64,000 bases of DNA. It comes from Ancylobacter polymorphus (GTDB lineage Bacteria; Pseudomonadota; Alphaproteobacteria; Rhizobiales; Xanthobacteraceae). Positions 7,949 through 17,324 of the stretch are shown piece after piece. The DNA lies in NCBI RefSeq assembly GCF_022836935.1, contig NZ_CP083239.1, forward strand, positions 3,114,001 to 3,178,000, read 5' to 3'. A model generated the notes under the pieces. The model had not been told where the DNA came from. It worked only from the letters and a program-made list of their open reading frames with translations, and did not search any database. How positions within the stretch are numbered: the stretch's first letter is position 1; each line of letters begins with the position of its first letter. The position numbers and the translations under genes are program-made.

Positions 7949-9967
7949 ATGGGCAATGAGAACATGCGTGACCGGCCGGAAAACGGCGCCGAGGACCCGC
8001 TTGCCGAACTTGCGCGTCTGATGGCCCAGGAAGACGATTTCGCCGAGCTGCTGCGCCAGTCGCCGCCCGCGCGGACGGCCGCCCCGCCCCAGCCCCCGGC
8101 CGCCCCTTCGGGCCGGCCCATGTCTCCCCCGCCCACCCGGCCGCCGCTGACGGCGCGCCGCCCCACCGATGAAGCGCGTCCCGCCCCCGGTTCCTTCGCC
8201 GCGCTGGCGGCGGAAGTCTATGGTGAGGGCGTGTCGCGCGGAGCGCCGCCGCGTCCGGGTTCGGACTACCCGGCACCCGACGCCCATCGCGAGCCCGCCC
8301 GTGGCGAACGGCCCGATCCGCGCGCGCCCTATGTGCCGCCGCGCCCGCAGGTGACCGAGGCCGGCCGCCGCATGCCGGCCCCGGCTGCCCCGCCGTCGGC
8401 GCCGCAGCGCCCGCTGCCCCCACGGCCGGAAGCGCCCCGCCCCGAGGCGCCTCGCGCTCCCTCGCCGCGGCCGATGACGGCGGCGGACATGGCGCGTCAG
8501 GAGGCTCTGCGTCAGGAAGCTGTGCGTCAGGATGCCCTGCGTCAGGAGGCTTCCCGCCCGGATCTTGGCCGCCAGGAAGCCGCACGCCAGGAAGCGGCAC
8601 GGCAGGAAGCCGCGCGTCAGGAAGCACTGCGCCGTGAGGCGCTGCGGCAGGAAGCCGTGCGACAGGACGCGGCGCGCCAGGATGCGGCCCGTCAGGAGGC
8701 CGCGCGCCAGCAGGCGGCGCGTCAGGAAAGTGCCCGCCGGGAGGCGGCCGCCCAGGCTGCGGCGGCACCCTTGGCAGCCGGCGACGAGGCTGCCGATTCC
8801 CGCATTCCCGCCTGGATGACCCGCGCCACGGCGGCGGCCCGCGCCGTCGACGCGCCGGCCCCCGCCGCGCCGCCGGCCGGCTCGGCGGCGCAAGGCCGTC
8901 CCGCGAGCACCCAGCAGCCGGTCGATCTTGACGAGGACGCCTATGATTACGGGCGTTCCGCTGACGACTACCCGCCGGAGGCAGATGCCTATGACGATTA
9001 CGCGCCGGAGGAGCAGGCGCCCAGGGGGCTCGACCGCAAGCGCCTGATGATGATCGGCGGGGCCGTTGTGGTGTTCATCGGTGCCGCCGCCATCGGCTAT
9101 AGCCTGATGTCCGGCCGCTCGTCCTCCACGGTCGCCGGCGCTCCGCCGGTCATTCGCGCCGATCAGGGACCCAACAAGGTGGTTCCCAACCAGCCGGCGG
9201 CGGCGGAACAGAGCGCCGATGGCCAGAAGCTGATCTATGACCGCGTCGGCGGCGCCACCACCGGCAATGAGCAGGTGGTGTCGAGCGAGGAGCAGCCGGT
9301 CGACGTGTCGCAGGCGGCGCAGCCGCAGCCGCGCGTCATCCAGACCTCGCCGTCCAGTGCCTCGCAGCCCGGTTCCGGCGAGCCCAAGCGCGTGCGCACC
9401 CTCACCGTCCGGGCCGATGGCACGGTGGTGGAGGTGCCGGCCCCGGCCGCGCCAATGCCTCCCGGCGCTTCGGCCGCTCCCGCCGGCAATCCCGTCGCGC
9501 TGAACATGGGCGCGGGCGGCACCGTGCCGACCTCGCCCACGCCGCTCGCCGCGACGCCCTCCATCGTCGAGAACATGCCCACTGACTCGGCCCCCGCGCC
9601 GGCACCGGCTGCTGCCACGGCGGCAGCCCCACGCGCGGCGACCCCGGCCCCCGCCGCGCCACCCGCCCGCACGGCGGCGGCGCCTGCGGCGTCGTCGGGC
9701 GCCGCGTCGGTTCCGGCGGGCGCCTATGTCGTGCAGATCGCCTCCGTGCGCTCCGAAGCGGAGGCGCAGGCGACCTGGCGCAGCGCCCAGACCCGCTATG
9801 CCGATCTGCTGCGCGGCCAGCCCTTCAGCGTGAAGCGGGCCGATCTCGGCGACAAGGGCATCTATTACCGGGCGCAGGTGGGCAATTTCAGCTCGCGTGA
9901 CGGCGCGGTGAGCCTGTGCGAAGCCCTGCGCGCCCAGGGTACGACCTGCATGGTCGCCCGCAACTGA
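7949..9967 (+). CDS. SPOR-domain membrane protein with a long disordered linker
   Basis: The 672-residue product has an acidic N-terminus (DPLAELARLMAQEDDFAELL), a Pro/Ala/Arg-rich region, a repetitive charged tract (about 180-270), one transmembrane helix near 366-388 (LMMIGGAVVVFIGAAAIGY) and a C-terminal SPOR domain (about 592-672) starting AYVVQIASVRSEAEA. SPOR domains bind denuded septal glycan, so a role at the division site is expected, with the N-terminal half in the cytoplasm and SPOR in the periplasm. The ATG at 7949 follows an AGG; an in-frame ATG at 7907 is possible. Adjacency to nagZ and scpAB is typical of alphaproteobacteria. A gene name is not assigned because SPOR proteins share little beyond the domain. 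Confidence 0.85.
   Translation: MGNENMRDRPENGAEDPLAELARLMAQEDDFAELLRQSPPARTAAPPQPPAAPSGRPMSPPPTRPPLTARRPTDEARPAPGSFAALAAEVYGEGVSRGAPPRPGSDYPAPDAHREPARGERPDPRAPYVPPRPQVTEAGRRMPAPAAPPSAPQRPLPPRPEAPRPEAPRAPSPRPMTAADMARQEALRQEAVRQDALRQEASRPDLGRQEAARQEAARQEAARQEALRREALRQEAVRQDAARQDAARQEAARQQAARQESARREAAAQAAAAPLAAGDEAADSRIPAWMTRATAAARAVDAPAPAAPPAGSAAQGRPASTQQPVDLDEDAYDYGRSADDYPPEADAYDDYAPEEQAPRGLDRKRLMMIGGAVVVFIGAAAIGYSLMSGRSSSTVAGAPPVIRADQGPNKVVPNQPAAAEQSADGQKLIYDRVGGATTGNEQVVSSEEQPVDVSQAAQPQPRVIQTSPSSASQPGSGEPKRVRTLTVRADGTVVEVPAPAAPMPPGASAAPAGNPVALNMGAGGTVPTSPTPLAATPSIVENMPTDSAPAPAPAAATAAAPRAATPAPAAPPARTAAAPAASSGAASVPAGAYVVQIASVRSEAEAQATWRSAQTRYADLLRGQPFSVKRADLGDKGIYYRAQVGNFSSRDGAVSLCEALRAQGTTCMVARN
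8490..8757 (+). repeat. 15-bp tandem repeat coding for (A/L/V)-R-Q-(E/D)-A units
   Basis: Within the SPOR gene, a run of about 17 imperfect 15-bp units of the form gcgcgtcaggaagcc encodes five-residue repeats such as ARQEA, LRQEA and VRQDA. It predicts a long, highly charged single alpha-helix or coiled coil. Unit number is likely to vary between strains by slippage or recombination. The units are contiguous and coding, with no spacers, so this is not a CRISPR array. Confidence 0.85.
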
Positions 9968-9981
9968 GCCGCCGGAGTCTC

Positions 9982-11010
9982 ATGACCACCTCGCCCGCGC
10001 CGCGCGCCTTCATCACCGGCTGCGCCGGCACCGTGCTCACCCCTGATGAGATCGCCTTTCTTGAGGAGGCGGCTCCGTGGGGGCTGATCCTGTTCCGCCG
10101 CAATGTCGAGAGCCCCGCCCAGGTGGCGGCGCTTGTCGCCGCCTTTCGTGCCACGGTTGGCCGCCCCGACGCGCCGGTGCTGATCGACCAGGAAGGCGGG
10201 CGGGTTCAGCGCCTCGCCCCGCCGCACTGGCCGGTCTATCCGCCGGCGGACGTGTTCGCGCGCCGCGCCGAGGCGGGTGACCCGAACGGCGCGGCCGAGG
10301 CCGCCCGCCTCGGTGCCCGTCTGATGGCGGCCGATCTCGCGGCGCTCGGCATCACTATCGACTGCGTGCCTTGCGCCGATCTGCGCCTGCCCGAAGGCCA
10401 TGGCATCATCGGCGACCGCGCCTATGGGGCGACCCCGCCGCAGGTGGCGCATCTCGCCCGCGCGGCGGCCGAAGGGCTGATGAGCGGCGGCGTGCTGCCG
10501 GTGCTCAAGCACATTCCCGGCCATGGCCGCGCCCGTGCCGACAGCCATGAGAGCCTGCCGGTGGTCGAGACCTCCCGCGCCGAACTGGAAGCGACGGATT
10601 TCGCGCCGTTCCGTGCGTTGGCCGACCTGCCGCTCGGCATGACGGCGCATGTCGTCTACGCCGCCATCGACCCCGACCGCCCTGCCACGACCTCGCCCAC
10701 GGTGATCGACGAGATCATTCGCGGCCATATCGGTTTTGACGGCGCGCTGATGAGCGACGATCTGTCCATGGGCGCGCTGGCGGGGTCGCTCGCGCACCGC
10801 GCCGAGGCGTCCTTCGCCGCCGGCTGCGACCTCGCGCTGCACTGCAATGGCCGGCTCGACGAGATGACGGAAGTCGCCTCCCGCACGCCACTCCTCGCGG
10901 GCGCGGCGGCCCGGCGCTGCGCGGCGGCGCTCGCACGTCTGGCGGTGCCGGAGGAAATCGCCCTGGATGAGGCACGGACGCGTTTTTCGGCTATGATCGC
11001 GGCGTCCTGA
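9982..11010 (+). CDS. nagZ: Beta-N-acetylhexosaminidase NagZ
   Basis: A 342-residue GH3 enzyme that removes N-acetylglucosamine from anhydro-muropeptides in cytoplasmic murein recycling. Diagnostic features are the LIDQEGGRVQRL loop, KHIPGHG (176-182) with the flexible-loop histidine of NagZ, and MSDDLSMG around 257-264 with Asp259 as the expected nucleophile. There is no signal peptide and no second GH3 domain, as expected. It starts 14 bases after the SPOR gene, preceded by a CCGGAGT ribosome site, and is followed by scpA after 19 bases. In bacteria with AmpR its product can induce AmpC; no such regulator is in the window. Confidence 0.92.
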   Translation: MTTSPAPRAFITGCAGTVLTPDEIAFLEEAAPWGLILFRRNVESPAQVAALVAAFRATVGRPDAPVLIDQEGGRVQRLAPPHWPVYPPADVFARRAEAGDPNGAAEAARLGARLMAADLAALGITIDCVPCADLRLPEGHGIIGDRAYGATPPQVAHLARAAAEGLMSGGVLPVLKHIPGHGRARADSHESLPVVETSRAELEATDFAPFRALADLPLGMTAHVVYAAIDPDRPATTSPTVIDEIIRGHIGFDGALMSDDLSMGALAGSLAHRAEASFAAGCDLALHCNGRLDEMTEVASRTPLLAGAAARRCAAALARLAVPEEIALDEARTRFSAMIAAS

Positions 11011-11029
11011 ACGTCGTTCGCGGTTCCTG

Positions 11030-11836
11030 ATGGTCCAAAGCCAGTTCACCTTCGATGCCGACGCCGCGCGCCAGGCGGGCGAGCCCGCGCTGGTGGTGGA
11101 TGTCGACGGCTTCGAAGGGCCGCTCGACCTGCTGCTGGCGCTGGCGCGCACGCAGAAGGTGGATTTGCACCGCATCTCCATCCTCCAGCTCGCCGAGCAG
11201 TATCTGCACTTCGTCGAGGAGGCGCGCCGCATCCGGCTGGAACTGGCGGCCGACTACCTCGTCATGGCGGCGTGGCTCGCCTATCTCAAATCGCGCCTGC
11301 TGCTGCCCGACCCGCCGAAGGAGGAGGGGCCGAGCGCTTCCGATCTCGCCGCCGATCTCGCAGAGCGGCTACGCCGGCTGGAGCAGATCCGCGCCGCCGC
11401 CGCGCATCTCGCCACACGCGACCGCATCGGCCACGAGGTTTTCACGCGTGGGGCGCCGGAGCCGCTGCAGGCGGCCGGTCCCATCGTCTATGAGGCGACG
11501 CTCTATGATCTGCTCGCCGCCTATGGTGCCCAGCGCCAGAAGATGGCGCTGTCGCAGGTGCGCTTTCCCCCGCGCAGCGTGATCTCGCTGGCCGAGGCGC
11601 GCGAGCGGCTGGAGCGGCTGCTGGGGCGGCTGGCGCTGCATGGCGAATGGTCCCGGCTCGACGGTTTCCTGCTCAACTGGATCGCCGACCCGAAGATGCG
11701 GGCGACCGCGCTCGCGTCGGGCTTCTCGGCGACTTTGGAAATGGTGCGTGAAGGGCTGATCGACGTGCAGCAGGAGGAGAGCTTCGCGCCGATCTGGATT
11801 CGCAGCCGGCGCGACGTGCCGGAGGAGGGCGCATGA
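11030..11836 (+). CDS. scpA: Segregation and condensation protein A
   Basis: The kleisin subunit (268 residues) of the SMC-ScpAB condensin, which bridges the SMC heads and organises the chromosome. The N-terminal FEGPLDLLLALARTQKVDL block and the YLVMAAWLAYLKSRLLLP helix are hallmarks of ScpA; a predicted winged helix occupies the C-terminal 80 residues. Its stop overlaps the scpB start by four bases (ATGA), so translation is coupled, matching the need for a defined stoichiometry. The smc gene is not in the window. Confidence 0.94.
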   Translation: MVQSQFTFDADAARQAGEPALVVDVDGFEGPLDLLLALARTQKVDLHRISILQLAEQYLHFVEEARRIRLELAADYLVMAAWLAYLKSRLLLPDPPKEEGPSASDLAADLAERLRRLEQIRAAAAHLATRDRIGHEVFTRGAPEPLQAAGPIVYEATLYDLLAAYGAQRQKMALSQVRFPPRSVISLAEARERLERLLGRLALHGEWSRLDGFLLNWIADPKMRATALASGFSATLEMVREGLIDVQQEESFAPIWIRSRRDVPEEGA

Positions 11837-12549
11837 GCGCCGACGCCGCCCGCAGTCCCCTGCCGGAGCCGGCGGAGGAGGCACCGCGCGCGCCGGGACG
11901 CGACCCGGATCTGCGCCTGCTCGAAGCCATGTTGTTCGCGGCCGGCGAGCCGCTGGACGAAGCCACCATGGCCGCACGCCTGCCCGATGGCGCCGATGTG
12001 CGGGCGTTGCTCGCCACGCTCTCGGCCGACTATGCCGACCGCGGCTTCAATCTCGCGCGGGTGGCCGGCAAATGGATGCTGCGCACCGCGCCCGATCTCG
12101 GCTTCCTGCTCGCCCGCGACAAGCCCGAGCCGCGCCGGCTCTCGCGTGCCGCGTTGGAGACGCTGGCGATCATTGCCTATCACCAGCCTGTCACCCGCGC
12201 CGAGATCGAGGAAATTCGCGGCGTGTCCACAAACAAGGGCACGCTCGACGTGCTGCTCGCCGCCGGCTGGGTGCGGCTGCGCGGGCGGCGGCGCAGCCCC
12301 GGGCGGCCGGTGACCTATGGCACCACCGAGACCTTTCTCGTCCATTATGGCCTCGATACCATCCAGGACCTGCCGGGCCTCGACGAACTGCGCGGCACCG
12401 GGATGATCGATTCGCGCGTGGCCGCTGGCCTTACCGTGCCGCTGCCCAGCGACGCGCCCGACCTGAAGGACGACGAAGACCCGCTGGAGCCGGAATTCGA
12501 GCTGTCCTTCGCGCATGAACCGGATGGCGACGACGATCCGGACGACTGA
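11833..12549 (+). CDS. scpB: Segregation and condensation protein B
   Basis: A 238-residue partner of ScpA with two winged-helix domains. The family core is visible as LLEAMLFAAGEPL near residue 30, then LSRAALETLAIIAYHQPVTR, EIRGVSTNKGTLDVLL and RGRRRSPGRPVTYGTT. The first 30 and last 30 residues are low-complexity acidic tails. It is coupled to scpA by an ATGA overlap. The orphan ABC ATPase gene begins 10 bases after its stop. Confidence 0.94.
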   Translation: MSADAARSPLPEPAEEAPRAPGRDPDLRLLEAMLFAAGEPLDEATMAARLPDGADVRALLATLSADYADRGFNLARVAGKWMLRTAPDLGFLLARDKPEPRRLSRAALETLAIIAYHQPVTRAEIEEIRGVSTNKGTLDVLLAAGWVRLRGRRRSPGRPVTYGTTETFLVHYGLDTIQDLPGLDELRGTGMIDSRVAAGLTVPLPSDAPDLKDDEDPLEPEFELSFAHEPDGDDDPDD

Positions 12550-12559
12550 AAGAGCCCCC

Positions 12560-13663
12560 ATGCTGACAGAATCAGGTAGCGCCATGCCGTCCCAGCCCTC
12601 CCGCACGCCGGTCTCGCTCGCCAGCCGGCTGGTGCTGGAAGAGGTGCGCCACGGCTATGGCGAGGTGGAAGCGGTGCGTGGTGTCAGCCTCACCGTGGAG
12701 CCGGGCGAAATCCTTTGCCTGCTTGGCCAGTCCGGCTGCGGCAAGACCACGTTGCTGCGGCTGATCGCCGGCATCGAGCGGCCGAGCCACGGGCGAATCC
12801 TGCTTGACCGGCAGGTGGTGGCCGGTCCGGGCGCGTTCGTGCCGCCGGAAAAGCGCGCCATCGGGCTGGTGTTCCAGGACTATGCGCTGTTCCCCCACCT
12901 CACCAATGTGGAAAACGTCGCCTTCGGCCTGCGCCGTCTGGGGCCGGCGGGGGCGCATGACGAGGCGTTGCGGGCGCTGGAACGGGTGCGCCTTGCCGCC
13001 TATGCGGAAAACTATCCACATGCTTTGTCGGGCGGTGAGCAGCAGCGCGTGGCGCTCGCCCGCGCGCTCGTGCCGCGCCCCGGCATTCTCCTTATGGACG
13101 AACCGTTCTCCGGCCTCGACAGTCGGCTGCGGGGCAGTGTGCGCAGCGAGACGCTGAAGGTTCTGCGCGATGCCCGCGCCACCTGCATCATCGTCACACA
13201 CGACCCGGAAGAGGCGATGCGGCTCGGTGACCGCATCGCGCTGATGCGCAAGGGGCAGCTGGTTCAAATCGGCGCCCCGGAAGAGCTCTACCGCCATCCC
13301 GCCGACCTTGAAGTGGCGCGTTTCTTCTGCGAGATCAACGAGGTAGAGGGCGTCGTGCGCGATGGTCGCGTGGCCACCCCGCTCGGCAGTTTCCCCGCTC
13401 CCGGGCTTGCCGAGGGGGCGGCGGCCACAGTGGCCATCCGCCCGCAGGGCATCGAGCTGAAGGCGCCCGGCTCCGGTGTGCGGGGGCGAATCGTCCATCA
13501 CCGCTTCCTCGGCGAAATCGACCTTTACGAGGTGGCGGTGGAGGGGCTGGACCGGCCATTGGTCGCACGCCGCCGTCCGACCGCCGGCCTATTACGTGGG
13601 CATGACGTCGGAGTGAACATCGAGCCGGCGGAGGTTCTTGTCTTCGCCACGGGGCGGCCCTAG
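12560..13663 (+). CDS. Orphan ABC transporter ATP-binding protein, iron/polyamine (FbpC/PotA) type
   Basis: A 367-residue ATPase with Walker A (GQSGCGKTT from 56), signature [15 protein letters not shown] (from 156), Walker B LLMDEP (about 177-182) and a switch histidine in [11 protein letters not shown]-terminal extension of about 130 residues looks like the TOBE regulatory domain of importer ATPases for ferric iron, thiamine, polyamines or sulfate. No permease or binding-protein gene is next to it, so the substrate is unknown and the ATPase may serve a transporter encoded elsewhere. The ATG at 12560 follows GAAAGAG; ATG 12584 is an alternative. It sits between scpB and tatA on the same strand. 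Confidence 0.85.
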   Translation: MLTESGSAMPSQPSRTPVSLASRLVLEEVRHGYGEVEAVRGVSLTVEPGEILCLLGQSGCGKTTLLRLIAGIERPSHGRILLDRQVVAGPGAFVPPEKRAIGLVFQDYALFPHLTNVENVAFGLRRLGPAGAHDEALRALERVRLAAYAENYPHALSGGEQQRVALARALVPRPGILLMDEPFSGLDSRLRGSVRSETLKVLRDARATCIIVTHDPEEAMRLGDRIALMRKGQLVQIGAPEELYRHPADLEVARFFCEINEVEGVVRDGRVATPLGSFPAPGLAEGAAATVAIRPQGIELKAPGSGVRGRIVHHRFLGEIDLYEVAVEGLDRPLVARRRPTAGLLRGHDVGVNIEPAEVLVFATGRP

Positions 13664-13730
13664 TGTCCGGGTTGAATTGCGATGCGCGGCTGCAAGGGGC
13701 CGGCGGCGCTTCGGGCAAGGGAGTTTTGTG

Positions 13731-13955
13731 ATGGGTTCTCTCAGCATCTGGCACTGGATCATCGTGCTGGTGGTCGTGCTCCTCCTCTTCGGTCGCGGCA
13801 AGCTGTCCGAGCTGATGGGCGATGCCGCCAAGGGCATCAAGGCGTTCAAGAAGGGGATGGCGGACGACGACGACACGGCGGCCAAGCCCGCCGAGCCGGC
13901 GCGCTCGCTCGATCACCAGCCGAAGGTGGAAGCCGAGCGGACCAAGGTCGGCTGA
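13731..13955 (+). CDS. tatA: Sec-independent protein translocase subunit TatA
   Basis: A 74-residue pore-forming Tat subunit. It has one N-terminal membrane helix ([17 protein letters not shown]), the FGRGK hinge, an amphipathic helix ([19 protein letters not shown]) and an acidic tail. It exports folded, twin-arginine proteins with TatB and TatC, whose genes follow. The start at 13731 follows GGGAG; longer in-frame starts would place charged residues before the membrane helix. TatB begins 57 bases downstream. Confidence 0.93.
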   Translation: MGSLSIWHWIIVLVVVLLLFGRGKLSELMGDAAKGIKAFKKGMADDDDTAAKPAEPARSLDHQPKVEAERTKVG

Positions 13956-14012
13956 TTTCCGGCCTCGGCTTCTCGATCGGGGAGGGTCGCGTGTCGCGGC
14001 CCCGCATGATGT

Positions 14013-15008
14013 ATGCTTGATATCGGCTGGTCGGAATTTCTCGTCATCGGCGTGGTCGCCCTTGTGGTGATCGGGCCGAAGGAGTTGCCGCGCGTGCTCC
14101 GCACCATGGGGCAGGGCGTGCGCAAGCTCCGCCATATGGCGGGCGAGTTCCAGGGGCAGTTCAACGAGGCGCTGCGTGAGGCGGAGCTTTCCGACCTCAA
14201 GGACAGCGTCAGCGGGCTGCGCAACGATCTCTCCGGTCTCGCCAGCAATGCGCGCGAGTCGCTGGCCAAGGCACTGCCGACCAATCCGCTGCAGGACATC
14301 GAAACCGAGCTGAAGGCGCCGACCGGTAGCGTGGAAGCCGGCAGCAGCCTGCCGCCCGCCGACACGGCCGAGACGGCGCTGCCCGCGCCCGGCGACCTTG
14401 AGCCGCATCCGTTCGAGACGGTGGAGGACGAGGTGCGCAACGCAGCGACCGGGCTTGAGGCCGTCGTACCCGCCGCTCCGGCACCCTCACCGTCCGCCGC
14501 TGCGGTTGCGTCTGCCGCGCCGGCGACGGCTGCGGCGCCGGCGGCGACCCCGCCCGCCGCGACGCCGGGCGCACCCGCCCCGGCGGTGCCACCAGCATCG
14601 GCCCCGGCCGCTCCTGCACCCGCGTCGCCTGCGGCGCCCGCTCCCGTCGCGGCCACGCCTGCGGCTCCGCGTCCGCAGACGGCTGCCGAGCCTGCAAAGG
14701 ACACCGAGGTCGCTCCCGCCGCCGTGCCTGCGGCGCCGAAGCCCAAGCGCGGGCGCGCCTCGGTAGCGAAGGCCGTTGCACCTCCGGTGGACGCGGTCCC
14801 CGCGGAGCCGGCACCGGTGGACGCGGCGCCGAAGCCCGCGACACGCCGTCCGCGCAAGCCCGCCCCTGTCGTCGAGGCGGCCGAACCGGGCCTGTTCGAG
14901 GCCGTTGCCTCGCTCGATCAGGCACCTGCCGCACCCGCCGCCAAGCGGCCTGCCAAGCCACGCGTTAAGGTCAAGCCGGCCTCCGGCGATGAAGGGCCGG
15001 CCACATGA
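14013..15008 (+). CDS. tatB: Sec-independent protein translocase subunit TatB with a long Ala/Pro-rich tail
   Basis: The first 100 or so residues are standard TatB: MLDIGWSEFLVIGVVALVVIG membrane helix, the GPKELPRVLRTMG hinge with the TatB-type Glu, and an amphipathic helix. TatB forms the TatBC receptor for twin-arginine signals. The product is 331 residues, well above the usual 130-220, because of a low-complexity Ala/Pro/Val tail (about 150-330) that ends in basic KPAKPRVKVKPAS. The tail should lie in the cytoplasm and probably is disordered. The stop overlaps the tatC start by four bases. Confidence 0.9.
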   Translation: MLDIGWSEFLVIGVVALVVIGPKELPRVLRTMGQGVRKLRHMAGEFQGQFNEALREAELSDLKDSVSGLRNDLSGLASNARESLAKALPTNPLQDIETELKAPTGSVEAGSSLPPADTAETALPAPGDLEPHPFETVEDEVRNAATGLEAVVPAAPAPSPSAAAVASAAPATAAAPAATPPAATPGAPAPAVPPASAPAAPAPASPAAPAPVAATPAAPRPQTAAEPAKDTEVAPAAVPAAPKPKRGRASVAKAVAPPVDAVPAEPAPVDAAPKPATRRPRKPAPVVEAAEPGLFEAVASLDQAPAAPAAKRPAKPRVKVKPASGDEGPAT

Positions 15009-15796
15009 GTCAGGATGACATCGACGCCTCCAAGGCGCCGCTGATTGAACATCTGATCGAGCTGCGCGCCCGCCTGATCAAGTCGCTGATCGCGTTCTTC
15101 ATCGCGTTCTTCGGCTGCTTCATGCTGGGCAAGTTCATCTACAACATCCTGCTCTGGCCCTATGAATTCGCGGCCGGCGGCACCGAGCACGTCAAGCTGA
15201 TCTACACCGCGCCGCAGGAATTCCTGTTCACCCAGATCAAGCTCGGCATGTTCGGGGCGGCGTTCATCTCCTTCCCCATCGTGGCGACGCAGATCTACAT
15301 GTTCGTCGCGCCGGGGCTCTACAGCCACGAGAAGAACGCCTTCCGGCCCTATCTGATCGCGACGCCGGTGTGCTTCCTCATCGGCGCGGCCTTCGTCTAT
15401 TTCGTCGCCATGCCGCTGGCGATGACCTATTTCCTCTCCATGCAGCAGCTGGCGGGGCCGGGCTCGCCGGAAATCTCCATGCTGCCGCAGGTGAGCGAAT
15501 ATCTCTCGCTCATCATGACGCTGATCTTCGCCTTCGGCATCTGCTTCCAGCTCCCCGTCATCCTCACGCTGCTGGCGCAGATCGGCGTCGTCACCTCGGA
15601 CCAGCTGAAGAAGGCGCGGCGCTACGCCATTGTCGGCGTGTTCATCCTCGCGGCGGTGCTGACGCCGCCTGATGTGGTGAGCCAGTTCGCCCTCGCCATC
15701 CCGACCTTGCTGCTCTACGAGGTCTCGGTCTTCCTCGTGCGCATGGTCGAGAAGAAGAAGCGCGCGGCGGAAGCGGCGGCCGACGCGGCCGTGTGA
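15005..15796 (+). CDS. tatC: Sec-independent protein translocase subunit TatC
   Basis: A 263-residue polytopic protein with six predicted membrane helices, the core of the Tat signal-peptide receptor. The N-terminal [18 protein letters not shown] is the TatC signature and includes the conserved Glu residues that contact the twin-arginine motif; the loop [16 protein letters not shown] is also diagnostic. It overlaps tatB by four bases. The lysine-rich C-terminus is cytoplasmic. Confidence 0.95.
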   Translation: MSQDDIDASKAPLIEHLIELRARLIKSLIAFFIAFFGCFMLGKFIYNILLWPYEFAAGGTEHVKLIYTAPQEFLFTQIKLGMFGAAFISFPIVATQIYMFVAPGLYSHEKNAFRPYLIATPVCFLIGAAFVYFVAMPLAMTYFLSMQQLAGPGSPEISMLPQVSEYLSLIMTLIFAFGICFQLPVILTLLAQIGVVTSDQLKKARRYAIVGVFILAAVLTPPDVVSQFALAIPTLLLYEVSVFLVRMVEKKKRAAEAAADAAV

Positions 15797-15806
15797 TTCC
15801 AGGCGG

Positions 15807-15910
15807 CATCCTTCGAGGCCCGGCTTTGCCGGGCACCTCAGGATGACGTTGCGCGCCTTTGCCGAATTGTCCCTCGTCATGCTGAGGTGCGAGCGGAGCG
15901 AGCCTCGAAG
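15807..15910. repeat. Dispersed intergenic repeat, family B, two facing units
   Basis: The first unit (15807-15848, 42 bp) is the reverse complement of the unit at 53639-53680 with two differences. Its core is GCCCGGC...GCCGGGC flanked by CCTCGAAGGATG and CGTCATCCTGAGG arms. A second, diverged unit in the opposite direction spans 15875-15910 (cgtcatgctgaggtgcgagc). Together they fill much of the tatC-serS gap and could act as a transcript-stabilising or terminating fold. The rest of the gap to 16022 shows no clear promoter. Confidence 0.7.
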
Positions 15911-16022
15911 CGCGCACCACTGCGCTTTCGCCACGCCGCACTTGTCCCCGCCTTCCCGATTGGCTACGTCCCTCACGTTCCGGCGCGAGGCCGGGAGCGG
16001 CGCGTTTGAAGGCGAGACTGCC

Positions 16023-17318
16023 ATGCACGACATCAAGTGGATCCGCGAAGAGCCGAACGGGCTCGTCAACGCGCTGGTGCGGCGCGGCACCGATGCCTCG
16101 GAAGCGCAGGCGCTGGTCGAAGGGCTGATCGCCCTCGACGAGACCCGCCGTTCCGGCATCGTCCGGCTGGAAGAGCTGCAGGCCCGCCGCAACGCCGCCT
16201 CCAAGGAGATCGGCGCCGCCAAGAAGGCGGGCGAGAACGACCGGGCTGAGGCGCTGATGGCCGAGGTCGGCGCGCTGAAGACTGATATTCCCGCACTGGA
16301 AGAGCAGGTGAAGGCGGCCGAAGCCGAACTGCACAACCGGCTCGCCGCCATTCCCAACGTGCCGCTCGATGTGGTGCCCGAGGGCAAGGACGAGCACGAC
16401 AATGTCGAGATCGCCCTCGTCGGCCAGAAGATCGGCTTTCCCTTCGTGCCGAAGCAGCATTTCGAGATTGGTGAAGGCCTCGGCCAGATGGATTTCGAGG
16501 CGGCGGCGAAACTCTCCGGCGCCCGGTTCGTGGTGCTGAAGAACAAGATGGCGCGTCTGGAGCGCGCCATCGGCCAGTTCTTCATCGACACCCACACCGA
16601 AGAACACGGCTACACGGAAGTGGCGCCGCCGGTGCTGGTCAAGGACGAGGCCATGTTCGGCACGGCGCAGTTGCCGAAGTTCCGCGAGGATCAGTTCCGT
16701 GCCGGTGAGGACTTCTGGCTCATCCCCACCGCCGAAGTGCCGCTGACCAATCTCGTCGCGCAGTCCATCCTCTCCGAGGAAGAGCTGCCGCTGCGCTTCA
16801 CCGCGCTCACCCCCTGCTTCCGCGCCGAGGCGGGATCGGCGGGGCGGGATACGCGCGGCATGATCCGCCAGCACCAGTTCAACAAGGTGGAGATGGTCTC
16901 CATCACCACGCCGGAACAGTCGGCGGACGAGCATGAGCGCATGCTCGCCTGCGCGCAGGCGGTGCTGAAGAAGCTCGGCCTGCATTTCCGCGTCGTCACG
17001 CTCTGCACCGGCGACATGGGCTTCGCCTCGGCCAAGACCTATGACATCGAGGTCTGGCTGCCGGGCCAGAACGCCTTCCGCGAGATTTCCTCCTGCTCCA
17101 CCTGCACCGATTTCCAGGCGCGGCGGATGAATGCGCGCTACCGCCCGGCGGGCGCCAAGGCGCCGCGCTACCTGCACACGCTCAATGGTTCGGGCGTCGC
17201 GGTCGGCCGGGCGATGGTGGCGATCCTGGAAAATTACCAGAACGAGGACGGCTCGGTGACGGTGCCGGACGTGCTGGTGCCTTATATGGGCGGGCTGACG
17301 CGGATCGAACGCGCCTGA
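16023..17318 (+). CDS. serS: Seryl-tRNA synthetase
   Basis: A 431-residue class II synthetase that charges tRNA-Ser and tRNA-Sec. The N-terminal 100 residues form the long antiparallel coiled coil that binds the tRNA variable arm. Motif 2 ([15 protein letters not shown], from 266) and motif 3 ([18 protein letters not shown], from 389) are complete, with TAEVPLTNL before them. The start at 16023 begins [11 protein letters not shown] as in relatives and follows a GAAGGCGAG site; an upstream open extension runs through the family B repeat and is not part of the gene. Confidence 0.96.
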   Translation: MHDIKWIREEPNGLVNALVRRGTDASEAQALVEGLIALDETRRSGIVRLEELQARRNAASKEIGAAKKAGENDRAEALMAEVGALKTDIPALEEQVKAAEAELHNRLAAIPNVPLDVVPEGKDEHDNVEIALVGQKIGFPFVPKQHFEIGEGLGQMDFEAAAKLSGARFVVLKNKMARLERAIGQFFIDTHTEEHGYTEVAPPVLVKDEAMFGTAQLPKFREDQFRAGEDFWLIPTAEVPLTNLVAQSILSEEELPLRFTALTPCFRAEAGSAGRDTRGMIRQHQFNKVEMVSITTPEQSADEHERMLACAQAVLKKLGLHFRVVTLCTGDMGFASAKTYDIEVWLPGQNAFREISSCSTCTDFQARRMNARYRPAGAKAPRYLHTLNGSGVAVGRAMVAILENYQNEDGSVTVPDVLVPYMGGLTRIERA

Positions 17319-17324
17319 TCAACT

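Noticed and set aside
8490..8757. Possible CRISPR array
   Set aside because: The units are contiguous 15-mers without spacers and encode an in-frame peptide repeat; no cas genes are nearby.
15843..16022. Sixty-codon upstream extension of serS
   Set aside because: It reads through the family B repeat, has no similarity to SerRS N-termini and no ribosome site; the start at 16023 matches the family.
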